This document shows, in pieces, positions 7,617 to 15,868 of a DNA stretch of 64,000 nt. Position numbers and translations under genes: made by a program. The stretch covers positions 20,139 through 84,138 of the forward strand of contig JAEULA010000091.1 of assembly GCA_016793165.1 (NCBI GenBank), in the 5' to 3' direction. The number at the start of each line of letters is the position of its first letter. Position 1 is the first letter of the stretch. The notes beneath the pieces were generated by a model that saw nothing but the letters and a program-made list of their open reading frames with translations, made no database searches and was not told the DNA's origin. The DNA comes from Alphaproteobacteria bacterium (GTDB lineage: Bacteria > Pseudomonadota > Alphaproteobacteria > CACIAM-22H2).

Positions 7617-8693
7617 ATGAGGATGCCGGGATTTCGGGCCGCCCTGGGGGCCGCTGTCGCCATCATCCTCGCCGTGTCGGCGACGGTCGAGGCCGGTGCA
7701 TGGCAGCCGCTGACCGGGCGCGTCGCCTCGGCGGCCGACGGCGCCGGCCTCGCCGACGTCGAGATCCGCGCCCAGGTGTCCGCGCCGGCGTCGGTGCTCG
7801 CCGGGCTCGCCAAGCCGCAGCCTTTCGTCGTCGGCCGGACCGATGGCGACGGCAACTTCCGGGTCGATCTGCCGCGCGAGGCGGCACCGATCGGCTGGGA
7901 GCGCGTCGACCACGTGGTATTGCTTTTTGCGCGCGACGGCCTGCGTTCGCATGCCGAGCATCTCGTCCGCGCCCAGGCCGGCCGGCCGATCCAGATCCGC
8001 CTGGATCGCAGCGCGGGCGCCGCGCGCATCGAGGACGGCCCTCGGCGCCGGCTGGAGTCGCTGCGGGTCGCGGGCGCGCCCGTGGTGTTCGTCCTGCCCT
8101 TCGCGCTTCGCGGACCGACCGCCGCGGCCAGCGAGGAGCTGGGCGAGCAGCTCCGCGCGGCCCTGATTCGGATGCTGCGGCGCCATTTCTCCGCCTTCAC
8201 CCTCGCCACGCCCCTGCCGGACGTCGTACTGCGCGGCGTGGATCTCAAGGCGCTCGAACTCGACGAGGCGCTCCCGCCCGAGGCGCTCGTCGAGCCGCTC
8301 GATGCCCTCGCGGTGATCGGCGGCCGGATCGAGACCGGCGCCGTGCGCGGCCGGATCGTCGTCGTCTCGGAGTTCGCGGTGCGCAGCGCGGCGGCGCGAC
8401 TGCCCTCGACCTACCGCGTCGAGGACAGCGTGAGCGCCGATCCGGGTCAGGCGCTGGCCGAGCTCGAGCGGCAAATGGTGCCGCGCTGGGCGCGCATGGC
8501 GGTGCTCGCTCTGGCCGCGTCCGAGCTGCGGGCCGCCGGCGCGAAGAGCGACGCCCAAGGCCTGCGCGGCGTCCAGCAGCTTGTCGCGCAGGAGCTGCGG
8601 CGAACCGGCCGCGGAAATGCGGACCTGGTGCCGCAGGCACAGGCACTGCTCCAGGATGCGGAAGCGGCGCTGCGCCGGCTGGGGCATCGATGA
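7617..8693 (+). CDS. Exported protein: Ig-like N-terminal domain plus TolB-N/CsgG-like domain (tentative)
   Basis: A 358-residue secreted protein that I do not recognise as a named family. It has a signal peptide (residues 1 to about 27, ending VEAGA). A beta-sandwich segment resembling carboxypeptidase-regulatory-like repeats follows (LTGRVASAADGAGLADVEI, with TDGDGNFRVDLP near 75-86). The C-terminal half has the strand-helix-strand order seen in TolB-N, CsgG or FlgO-like domains: VVFVLPFALRG (156-166), a helix EELGEQLRAALIRMLRR, then LAVIGGRIETG and a long strand RIVVVSEFAV. That fold assignment is by eye only. The stop codon overlaps the next start (ATGATG), so the two exported proteins are coupled. 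Confidence 0.7.
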   Translation: MRMPGFRAALGAAVAIILAVSATVEAGAWQPLTGRVASAADGAGLADVEIRAQVSAPASVLAGLAKPQPFVVGRTDGDGNFRVDLPREAAPIGWERVDHVVLLFARDGLRSHAEHLVRAQAGRPIQIRLDRSAGAARIEDGPRRRLESLRVAGAPVVFVLPFALRGPTAAASEELGEQLRAALIRMLRRHFSAFTLATPLPDVVLRGVDLKALELDEALPPEALVEPLDALAVIGGRIETGAVRGRIVVVSEFAVRSAAARLPSTYRVEDSVSADPGQALAELERQMVPRWARMAVLALAASELRAAGAKSDAQGLRGVQQLVAQELRRTGRGNADLVPQAQALLQDAEAALRRLGHR

Positions 8694-10204
8694 TGTGCGG
8701 ACGGCTGGGCTTCACGGCCGTCCTGGCCGCCCTGGTCGCGGCGACGCCGGCTGCGTCGCAGGAGGCGTTCATCGGCTTCGAGCGCGGCCAGCTGCGGGCC
8801 GGCGACGTGGCGCTGGCAGGCCGCACCAACCTGATCGTCGTCGAGTTCCTCGATCCGAAGAAGACCGGGCTCGGCAAGGCGACGGCGGCGCTGCTGTTCA
8901 AGGATCTCGTGGCCACGGTCGGCGACCAGCCCGGCGCCGGGGTGTTGAGCGCCAGTCCGCCGATCGGCCAGCGCATCGCCGATTTCGTCGAGCGCGACCA
9001 GCACCGGGCGGCGCAGCGGATCGGCCAGGAGCAGCGCGGGCGGCTCGTCCTGTGGGGCTCGATCGAGCCCTTCGGCGATCAGCTCGTGGTGAATGCGTCG
9101 CTGACCATGCTCGCGGCGACCGAGGATCCCGAGCTGATCCTGCAGCTCGCCGTCCAGAAGCAGCCCGTGCCCGACGTCGCCAGCGAGCTGCCCTGGACGC
9201 GGTTTGATCTTCCGCCGGTGGTCATCCGCCGCGCGCCCTATTTTGATCGCGTGGCGATCGCCGGCGCCGCGGGCGTGCCGATGCGCGCGGCCCCGGAGCC
9301 CAGCGCCGCGGTGCTGCGGACCGCGCGTCCCGGCGAGCAGCTTGCGGTCCGCGACATGCACGAGGAATGGGCCGTCCTTGCCGACGGTCCGCGCCGCGTC
9401 TTCGTCGACGCCAAGCCGCGGCCGGATTCGGGGGCGGCGTTCCAGGTCATGCCGCGTCGCGTCGGCGTGCTCGCCGTCGAGCCGGTCCACGCCGAGCCGA
9501 GCGAGCGCGCGGCTGTCGTCGGCCGACTCGAGCCGCAGCGCGTCTACGCGGCTTTCGGTCGCCGCAGCGTCGACGGCCAGTCCTGGCTCCAGGTCGATGC
9601 GGGCGGCCGTCGCGGCTGGATCCGGCAGGCACGGGCCCCCGCGGTGCACGACATCGCCGCGGTCAGCCTCGCCGCCGCTTCCCTTCGCTTCGCCTTCGCC
9701 AACAGCGAGGCGGCGGAGTTCGAGTTGCGACGCTTCCTCGCGCGTCCCGAGAGCGAGCGCGGCGGCGTCGTCACGGCGGGAGCGCTGCAGTTCCTCGCCG
9801 CCACGATCCTGCGCCGGCCGTCGAGCACGCAGGCGGAGCGCGATGCGGCGCTCGAGCTGCTCGACCGCGCCGTCGCCGAGACGCCGTACGACGCGAGCGC
9901 CCTGAATCTTCGCGCCGTGGCGCGCCTCGGCCTGCGCGGCGGCCTCGCCGCGATCGAGGATCTGGAGGCGGCGCTGACGATCGACCCGCTGAACGGGCGC
10001 GCGCGCATCCTCGCCGCGGCGATCAAGCGCGCGAGCGAGTCCTCGAATCCCGCCGTCGTCGCCCAGCTCAAGCTGCGCGAGCCCGAGTTCCTGCGCCGAC
10101 TCGACGGCCTGATGGCGCGGTTCGCCGCCCGCGGCGACTCGCAGTCGCCGCCGCGCCGGTTCATCGAGGACATGCAGCGGATCTTCGAACCGCCGCGACG
10201 TTAA
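8690..10204 (+). CDS. Exported protein with two bacterial SH3-like domains and a TPR-like end
   Basis: A 504-residue protein with a signal peptide (to about residue 23, PAASQ). The first domain again shows strand-helix-strand order like its neighbour: TNLIVVEFLDP (46-56), helix KATAALLFKDLVATV, then RGRLVLWGSIEPFGDQLVV (117-135). Two SH3-type beta modules follow, near residues 195-245 (GVPMRAAPEPSAAVLRTARP) and 262-313 (ending QSWLQVDAGGRRGWIRQ), a pattern common in periplasmic proteins that touch cell wall. A TPR-like helical region closes it (about 380-440: LELLDRAVAETPYDASALNL). The start ATG at 8690 overlaps the preceding stop. Function unknown. Confidence 0.75.
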   Translation: MMCGRLGFTAVLAALVAATPAASQEAFIGFERGQLRAGDVALAGRTNLIVVEFLDPKKTGLGKATAALLFKDLVATVGDQPGAGVLSASPPIGQRIADFVERDQHRAAQRIGQEQRGRLVLWGSIEPFGDQLVVNASLTMLAATEDPELILQLAVQKQPVPDVASELPWTRFDLPPVVIRRAPYFDRVAIAGAAGVPMRAAPEPSAAVLRTARPGEQLAVRDMHEEWAVLADGPRRVFVDAKPRPDSGAAFQVMPRRVGVLAVEPVHAEPSERAAVVGRLEPQRVYAAFGRRSVDGQSWLQVDAGGRRGWIRQARAPAVHDIAAVSLAAASLRFAFANSEAAEFELRRFLARPESERGGVVTAGALQFLAATILRRPSSTQAERDAALELLDRAVAETPYDASALNLRAVARLGLRGGLAAIEDLEAALTIDPLNGRARILAAAIKRASESSNPAVVAQLKLREPEFLRRLDGLMARFAARGDSQSPPRRFIEDMQRIFEPPRR

Positions 10205-10290
10205 CGTCCCGGCGACGACCGCGGCGCAGGCTCCCGATCCGTTCGCATGGGAATGCGGCGCGGCGCGCCGCGTTCCAGGAGGAATTGGCG

Positions 10291-10473
10291 ATGCGCAGCT
10301 GTTCGACGTGCAGGTGGTGGCGGCAGATGGGCAGCGGGCTGGGCTATTGCCGTCGATATCCGCCCGTCCTGTCGTCGCGGGATGTCGAAGGCTTCGAGCG
10401 CGTGGCCGACAAGGACATGTCCTGCGGCGAGTGGACCGCGGGAAGCTTCGAGGACTGGCGCCGGGGCAAGTGA
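10291..10473 (+). CDS. Small four-cysteine protein, likely zinc-binding
   Basis: A 60-residue protein with an excellent ribosome site (AGGAGGA at 10277-10283, 7 bases before the ATG). Four cysteines, Cys4, Cys7, Cys20 and Cys45 (CSTC, GYCRRYPP, MSCGEW), could bind one metal ion, and tryptophans flank them. Small proteins with this CxxC...CRRYPP...CGEW layout recur in proteobacteria and phages as far as I recall, but I know of no assigned function. It follows the exported-protein pair by 86 bases and converges on ftsK. A GCCGC/GCGGC stem-loop (10482-10495) lies between the two stop codons. Confidence 0.8.
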   Translation: MRSCSTCRWWRQMGSGLGYCRRYPPVLSSRDVEGFERVADKDMSCGEWTAGSFEDWRRGK

Positions 10474-10498
10474 TGCCCGCGGCCGCGAGCGCGGCGGC

Positions 10499-12901
10499 TC
10501 ACGCGGCGTAGTCGCCCTTCGGCGCGAGCACTTCGCGCTTGCCGACGTGGTTGGCGGTGCCGACCACGCCCTCCTTCTCCATGCGCTCGACGATGCGCGC
10601 GGCGCGGTTGTAGCCGATCTGGAAGTGGCGCTGGATGAAGCTCGTCGAGCACTTGCGCTCGCGACAGACCAGCGCGACCGCCTGGTCGTACATCTGGTCG
10701 GACTCGCCGCTGCCGTCGCCGGCGCTCGGTGGCGCGGTCAGGCCCGGGATGCCGCCGGCATCCTCGGACTCCTCGGTGACCTCCTCGACGTAGCTCGGCT
10801 CCGCCTGCGACTTCAGATGCGCCACGACGGATTCGACCTCGCGATCGGAGACGAACGGGCCGTGCACGCGCGTGATGCGCCCGCCGCCGGCCATGTAGAG
10901 CATGTCGCCCTGGCCGAGCAGCTGCTCCGCGCCCTGCTCGCCGAGGATCGTGCGGCTGTCGATCTTCGAGGTGACCTGGAACGAGATGCGGGTCGGGAAG
11001 TTCGCCTTGATCGTGCCGGTGATGACGTCGACGGACGGGCGCTGCGTCGCCATGATCAGGTGGATGCCCGCCGCGCGCGCCATCTGCGCGAGGCGCTGCA
11101 CGGCCCACTCGACGTCCTTGCCGGCGACGAGCATCAGGTCGGCCATCTCGTCGACGATGACCACGATGAAGGGCAGCGGCGTGAGGTCGAGCGGCTGCTC
11201 CTCGAAGATCGGCTTGCCCTCCTCGTCGAAGCCGGTCTGGACCTTGCGCGTCAGCACCTCGCCCTTGCGCTTGGCCTCGGCGAGGCGCGCGTTGTAGCCG
11301 GCGACGTTGCGCACGCCGAGCTTGGACATCGCGCGATAGCGGTTCTCCATCTCGCGCACGACCCATTTGAGCGCGACGACGGACTTCTTCGGATCGGTGA
11401 CGACCGGTGCCAGCAGGTGCGGGATGCCGTCGTAGACCGACAACTCGATCATCTTCGGATCGACCATGATGAAGCGGCAATTCGCCGGCGAATGGCGATA
11501 GAGCAGCGACAGGATCATGGTGTTGATGGCGACCGACTTGCCGGAGCCGGTGGTGCCGGCGATCAGCAGGTGCGGCATGCGGGCGAGATCGGCGACGATC
11601 GGCGTGCCGCCGATGTCCTTGCCCAGCGCGAGGCTCAGCGCGTGCGAGCCGAGATCCGAGCCGTTGTCGGCGAGCAGCTCGCGCAGATAGACGGTCTCGC
11701 GCGTGGCGTTCGGCAGCTCGATGCCGATGACGTTGCGCCCCGGAACGACGGCGACGCGCACGGAGATCGCGCTCATCGACCGCGCGATGTCGTCCGCCAG
11801 GCCGATCACGCGCGCGGCCTTCGTGCCCGGAGCCGGCTCCAGCTCGTAGAGCGTGACGACGGGGCCGGGGCGCACCTTCACGATGCGGCCCTGCACGCCG
11901 AAGTCGTCGAGGACCGTCTCGAGCAGCCGCGCGTTCTGGGCGAGCGCCGCCTCGTCGACCGAGGCGCTGCGCTCCTCGGGCTTGGGCATGCGCAGGAGAT
12001 CGAGCCGCGGCAGCTCGATCGTCCCGTCGCCGAGGTCGAGCGACGCCTGCTTGCGCGGCGGCCGCTTCGCCTTCGGCGGCGTCTCGCGCGCCGGGGTCTC
12101 GACGAGCTCGCTCGGGCTCGGGCGGGCCGCCGGCTCCTCGATCTCGCTGCGCTCGATCTCCGGACCGTCGTCGAGCGACGGATCGCGGCGCTCGCGCCGG
12201 CGCTCCGCTTTCTCCTCGGCGCGGCGCTTGGCCGGATTGCGCAGCTTCTGCGGCAGCGCGCTCAGCCGCCGGAACATCGCCGCGGCGGCGAGCCCGGTAT
12301 TGCCGAAGGCGCGGCCGATCGCGCGCCATTCGACCCAGGTGACCGCGAGCAGGAAGACGAGCGCGACCGAGGCCGAGAGTCCGGCGATAAGCGCCAGGCC
12401 CGGCGCGCCGAAGCCGATGCTCTGTACCGGCGAAAGGATCCAGGTGAGGAACAGCTTGCCCGCGATGCCGCCGAGGCCGACGTCGAAGGGCCGCGGCCAG
12501 CCCGCCGGCGCATGCGGGAACCAGAATGCAAGCGCCACGGCCGTCGCCGTGATCGCGAAGGGCAGCAGCGCGATGCGCGCCCACCACAGCGGCAGCTGAT
12601 GGACCCGCATGAGGCGGAATCCCCAGGCGAGCAGGACGAGGACCGGAACCGCCGCGGCGAAGCCGAGGCTCTGCAGCGCGACATCGGCGATCGTGGCACC
12701 CCAGCTGCCGCCGACATTGCGGATCGGTCCGCTGACCGCGCGGTTGGGCGAGGGATCGTCCGGCGAATAGGTGATCAGCGCGACGGCGAGGAACAGCGCG
12801 ACGGCGATCAGCACTGCGCCCACGCACTCGATCGCGCGCTTGCGCAGGAAGACGTTGGCGCCCGCCGGCAGCCATTGCCGCTTGAGGGCGAGCGCGATCA
12901 T
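10499..12901 (-). CDS. ftsK: DNA translocase FtsK
   Basis: Septum-located ATPase that pumps chromosomal DNA during division and helps dimer resolution at dif. The 800-residue product begins with four or five hydrophobic segments (about residues 20-185), then a charged linker rich in Arg, Glu and Pro (about 210-330). The RecA-like motor follows with Walker A GTTGSGKSVAINTM (Lys near 455) and Walker B VVIVDEMADLM (near 583). The C-terminal winged-helix gamma domain (DQMYDQAVALV ... GYNRAARIVERMEKEG, about 730-795) would read the KOPS polarity signals. The ATG overlaps the TGA of the upstream aminotransferase (ATGA, 12898-12901), giving translational coupling. Confidence 0.96.
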   Translation of the reverse strand: MIALALKRQWLPAGANVFLRKRAIECVGAVLIAVALFLAVALITYSPDDPSPNRAVSGPIRNVGGSWGATIADVALQSLGFAAAVPVLVLLAWGFRLMRVHQLPLWWARIALLPFAITATAVALAFWFPHAPAGWPRPFDVGLGGIAGKLFLTWILSPVQSIGFGAPGLALIAGLSASVALVFLLAVTWVEWRAIGRAFGNTGLAAAAMFRRLSALPQKLRNPAKRRAEEKAERRRERRDPSLDDGPEIERSEIEEPAARPSPSELVETPARETPPKAKRPPRKQASLDLGDGTIELPRLDLLRMPKPEERSASVDEAALAQNARLLETVLDDFGVQGRIVKVRPGPVVTLYELEPAPGTKAARVIGLADDIARSMSAISVRVAVVPGRNVIGIELPNATRETVYLRELLADNGSDLGSHALSLALGKDIGGTPIVADLARMPHLLIAGTTGSGKSVAINTMILSLLYRHSPANCRFIMVDPKMIELSVYDGIPHLLAPVVTDPKKSVVALKWVVREMENRYRAMSKLGVRNVAGYNARLAEAKRKGEVLTRKVQTGFDEEGKPIFEEQPLDLTPLPFIVVIVDEMADLMLVAGKDVEWAVQRLAQMARAAGIHLIMATQRPSVDVITGTIKANFPTRISFQVTSKIDSRTILGEQGAEQLLGQGDMLYMAGGGRITRVHGPFVSDREVESVVAHLKSQAEPSYVEEVTEESEDAGGIPGLTAPPSAGDGSGESDQMYDQAVALVCRERKCSTSFIQRHFQIGYNRAARIVERMEKEGVVGTANHVGKREVLAPKGDYAA

Positions 12902-14133
12902 GGGCACTTCTCCGCCGCCATGGCGTCGAAAACCTGGGCCATGCGCGTCAGCGCGATCTCCGTCGCGTCGAGCTCCTGCACGAGCGCGATGCGGATGTAG
13001 GGCGTGCCGAAGTTGCGGCCGTCGGCGTCGGGCTTGGTGAGATATCCGCCCGGCAGGACCTTGATGCCGGCCTCGGTCCACAGCCGGCGCGTCGCCGCCT
13101 CTCCGTCGCCGACGTTGAGCCAGAGATAGAACCCGCCCGCGGGCCGGTAGTAGTCGAAGCGGCCGGCGAAGAGGCGGTCGGCGATGTCGTACTTGCGGGC
13201 GTAGATCTCGCGCGACTCGTCGGCATGCGCGTCGTCGTTCCAGAGCCGCACTGATGCGTCCATCACCGCATGGGAGATCGACGCGGCCTCGTAGGAGCGC
13301 AGGCGATTGAGCATCGCGATGGCGGTCGGGCTTCCGGCGACGAACGCGGAGCGCATGCCTGGCGCCGAGGAGCGCTTCGAGACGGTGTGCGAGACGATGA
13401 GATTGTCGAGCACGTGGCCGTCGGGGCCGGGCCCGAGCGCGACCGCCGCCTCGATCGCGCCGACCGGCGGTCGCGGGGTGTAATACAGGTCCGCGTAGCA
13501 CTCGTCCGCGACGAGCATGAAGCCGTGCCGGCGCGCCAGCGTCAGCGCCTTCTTCCAATAGTCGAGATCGGCGCAGGTCCCCTGCGGATTGGCCGGGCTG
13601 CACAGATAGAAGATCTGCGTGCGCTCGAGGGTCGCGGGCGGGATCGCATCGAGATCGGGCAACCAGTTCTTGCCGGCGCTCGTCGGCAGGAATACCGGCT
13701 CGGCGCCGGCCATCACCGCCGCGCCGAAATAGACCTGGTAGAACGGGTTCGGCATCAGCGCGATCGGCTTCGGGCCCGCATCCGGCGGCGAGATCGCGAG
13801 CAGCGCGACCATGAACAGCCCTTCGCGGCTGCCGGCGACCGGTGCGATCTGCTTGTGCGGGTCGAGCGCGCTCGCCGGAACACCGTAACGCCGCTGCAGG
13901 TAGCCGGCGCAGGCCTCACGCAACGCGGGCGTGCCGACGAGCGGCGGATAGAGGTTCCAGCGGCTGCGATCGGCCCCGATCGCGTCGATCGCGAAGGCTG
14001 GCGGCTTGTGCTGCGGCTCGCCGACATGGAGCAGCAGCGGCTTGATGTTCGCGCGCGGCTCCGAGCCCTGCAGGAGATCGGCAAGGCGCTGGAATGGATA
14101 GTCGTTCAGGCGTTCGAGGCGCGCATTCAGCAT
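12898..14133 (-). CDS. PLP-dependent aminotransferase, DapC-like (succinyldiaminopimelate transaminase type)
   Basis: A 411-residue fold-type I aminotransferase. The N-terminus (NARLERLNDYPFQRLADLL) and HVGEPQHKPP resemble the proteobacterial succinyl-diaminopimelate aminotransferase group, which acts in lysine and peptidoglycan precursor synthesis. Other motifs are AGSREGLF, CSPANPQGT, VADECYADLYY and the PLP lysine in SKRSSAPGMRSAF (near residue 254). Its start is the ATG at 14133; open frame upstream is unrelated repeat DNA. The stop overlaps the ftsK start by four bases. Exact substrate is inferred from similarity; another aromatic or branched-chain role cannot be excluded. Confidence 0.88.
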   Translation of the reverse strand: MLNARLERLNDYPFQRLADLLQGSEPRANIKPLLLHVGEPQHKPPAFAIDAIGADRSRWNLYPPLVGTPALREACAGYLQRRYGVPASALDPHKQIAPVAGSREGLFMVALLAISPPDAGPKPIALMPNPFYQVYFGAAVMAGAEPVFLPTSAGKNWLPDLDAIPPATLERTQIFYLCSPANPQGTCADLDYWKKALTLARRHGFMLVADECYADLYYTPRPPVGAIEAAVALGPGPDGHVLDNLIVSHTVSKRSSAPGMRSAFVAGSPTAIAMLNRLRSYEAASISHAVMDASVRLWNDDAHADESREIYARKYDIADRLFAGRFDYYRPAGGFYLWLNVGDGEAATRRLWTEAGIKVLPGGYLTKPDADGRNFGTPYIRIALVQELDATEIALTRMAQVFDAMAAEKCP

Positions 14134-14219
14134 GGTGAACCGGTGGCGGCGAGGAGATCGGGCCCGAGTTCCACCAGCGGTCCGTCGGCGCCGATCCCCG
14201 ATAGTACAAATGAAAAACA

Positions 14220-14248
14220 AATCTATCGGCGACACTCTTAAAGTACAA
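14220..14248 (-). promoter_or_regulatory. Candidate sigma-70-type promoter for the aminotransferase-ftsK unit
   Basis: On the minus strand TTGTAC (14248-14243) and TAGATT (14225-14220) are separated by exactly 17 bases. They lie in the only AT-rich stretch of the neighbourhood. The match is partial (3/6 and 4/6). The predicted start would leave a leader of about 80 nt before the ATG at 14133. Confidence 0.4.
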
Positions 14249-14277
14249 GTCGAGGTTCGGGCCGGGCCCTGCCGACG

Positions 14278-14329
14278 AGATGTCGTGGCCGTCCGGATGT
14301 TCCCTACGAAATACCCGAGTCGCGTGAAC
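14278..14329. repeat. 52-bp direct repeat, copy 1
   Basis: The copy runs AGATGTCGTG, eight variable bases, then a 34-base block starting GATGTTCCCTACGAAAT and ending GTCGCGTGAAC. It matches copy 2 (144 bp further right) in all of the first ten bases and in 32 of the 34-base block. It has no coding role that I can see. Confidence 0.85.
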
Positions 14330-14421
14330 GCGGCGGAACAAAGTGCCAACTCCGGCCCGGACCGTCGAACCGGCAGCGCCGCGGAGCTGAATAGCCGGCT
14401 TCAGACCGTACCGGACCCGCC

Positions 14422-14473
14422 AGATGTCGTGTCGGGACCGATGTTCCCTACGAAATCCCCGAGTCGCGAGAAC
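14422..14473. repeat. 52-bp direct repeat, copy 2
   Basis: This copy has the same order as copy 1 with a different eight-base centre (TCGGGACC). It lies 13 bases beyond the stop codon of the Bcr/CflA transporter. On the minus strand it sits inside GATGTTC...GAACATC, so the transcript of this copy could fold back; copy 1 lacks that pairing. Confidence 0.85.
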
Positions 14474-14486
14474 ATCTCGCCGGCCG

Positions 14487-15692
14487 CTATCCGGCGACCG
14501 GCCGGGGGGCGAGGGCGGTCCGCTCGATCGTCAGGGCGCCGAGGGTCAGGATGCACATGGCGAAGGACATCGACAGCGGCGTGCCGTCGAAAAAACGGGT
14601 GACCGCGTAGCCGACGATCATCGCGGCGCTCATCTGGATGACCCCCAGGATGGCGGCGGAGACGCCCGCCATGTCCGGGTGCGGCTCCATCACGCCTGCC
14701 GTCGTGTTGGGCACGATGACCCCATTGGCGCAGATGAAGATCCAGACCGGAAGCATCGTCGCGGCGACGCCCAAGGTCCCCGTCAGGCCCAGCGCGGACA
14801 GCCCGAGCCCGAGCACACCGGCGCCCGCGGCGGCGAACGTCCCCGCGCGCCGGTTGGCGGCCACGCCGCGCGTGCGCACCGTTCGCGAGTTCACCGCATT
14901 GCCGAGGATCAGCAGTCCGGCGGTCGACGCGAAGAAGAAGCCGTAAGCCCAGGTCGGGATGCCGAAGCCGCGGATGAGGACGAACGGCGAGCCCGAGATG
15001 TAGGCATACATCGCGCCGAAGCTGCAGGTCTGGATGAAGGCATTGGCGACGCATTCGCGCGTCCCGAAGAATCGCCGCCAGTTGGCGAGGATGCGGCGCG
15101 GAAGCAGCGCGTCGCGATCGGGCATGCGGAGGCTCTCGCCGAGCTGCGCCCATGCCAGGATCACCACGACCGCGCCGAATGCCGCCAGGAAGACGAAGAT
15201 CGCGCGCCAGCCCGCGGTCTCGATCAACGCGCCGCCGATCAGCGGCGCCACGAGCGGGCCGAGGGTGAGGATCATCATCATGCGGGACAGCAGATGCGCG
15301 CCGCGCGGCCCGGAAAAGTCGTCGCGTATGATCGCCGGCGCCAGGACGCGGCCGGCCGCGGCCCCCGCGCCCTGGATGAATCGCGCGAAGATGATGGCGT
15401 CGATGCTCGGCGACACGGCGGTGATCGCGCCGCCGATGGTGAAGACGACGAGGCCGCAGAGCACGACGGGGCGGCGGCCGAAGCGATCGCCGAGCGGTCC
15501 CCAGACGAGGATGCCGATTGCGAGCCCGAGCAGGAATGCGCCGAGGGTCAGCTGCGCGCGCTCGGGCCTCGTCGCGAAGGCGTCGGCCAGGACCGGAAGC
15601 GCCGGCAGGACGATGTCGACAGACAACGCGACGACTCCACCGATCGCCGCAAGAAGCGTCGTGTGCGGCAGCGATCCGGGGACATACGCCAT
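14487..15692 (-). CDS. MFS transporter, Bcr/CflA drug-resistance type
   Basis: A 401-residue, twelve-helix major facilitator. The Bcr/CflA features are near the N-terminus: SVDIVLPALPVLADAF in helix 1, then GPLGDRFGRRPVVLCG, the conserved cytoplasmic loop 2-3 motif, and ARFIQGAGAAAGRVLAPAIIRD in helix 4. Members are proton-driven exporters of drugs such as bicyclomycin or of small metabolites; the substrate here is unknown. The ATG at 15692 gives the usual start. It lies between amtB and the aminotransferase, a position where related genomes usually have no transporter (recollection), so it may be a local insertion. Confidence 0.88.
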   Translation of the reverse strand: MAYVPGSLPHTTLLAAIGGVVALSVDIVLPALPVLADAFATRPERAQLTLGAFLLGLAIGILVWGPLGDRFGRRPVVLCGLVVFTIGGAITAVSPSIDAIIFARFIQGAGAAAGRVLAPAIIRDDFSGPRGAHLLSRMMMILTLGPLVAPLIGGALIETAGWRAIFVFLAAFGAVVVILAWAQLGESLRMPDRDALLPRRILANWRRFFGTRECVANAFIQTCSFGAMYAYISGSPFVLIRGFGIPTWAYGFFFASTAGLLILGNAVNSRTVRTRGVAANRRAGTFAAAGAGVLGLGLSALGLTGTLGVAATMLPVWIFICANGVIVPNTTAGVMEPHPDMAGVSAAILGVIQMSAAMIVGYAVTRFFDGTPLSMSFAMCILTLGALTIERTALAPRPVAG

Positions 15693-15781
15693 GCGCGAGA
15701 AACGACTGCAATGTGGAGCAAGGTACGTACTGCAGCCCGCCGATGCTGTCCAAGGCCCAACGCCTCGGCAACCGAAGCACC

Positions 15782-15812
15782 GGGAGCGGCCCCGCGTCGC
15801 GGAGCCGCTCCC
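15782..15812 (-). terminator. GC-rich stem-loop downstream of amtB
   Basis: A 9-bp perfect stem, GGGAGCGGC (15782-15790) with GCCGCTCCC (15804-15812), encloses a 13-base loop that can itself pair. It stands 57 bases beyond the amtB stop on the minus strand. There is no T-run, so it may be a Rho-assisted terminator, a 3'-end stabiliser, or simply a structured spacer. Confidence 0.45.
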
Positions 15813-15868
15813 TGCCGGCTTGCGCCCGGAATCCGATCGGCGCGAATGCCGATCGCGTCGAGGCGCCG

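Larger units (their letters stand above)
14134..14486. other. 353-bp intergenic region with promoter-like pocket and 52-bp repeat pair
   Basis: This gap lies between two minus-strand genes, the Bcr/CflA transporter and the DapC-like aminotransferase. No credible coding sequence was seen. It holds an AT-rich pocket (about 14200-14250) with a candidate promoter for the aminotransferase, two copies of AGTACAA (14203, 14242), and two copies of a 52-bp direct repeat (14278-14329, 14422-14473), described separately. Confidence 0.8.

Noticed and set aside
10247..13000. 917-residue plus-strand frame across ftsK
   Set aside because: The minus strand carries an unmistakable FtsK with Walker motifs and gamma domain. 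The plus frame has no domain and starts inside the small Cys-protein gene.
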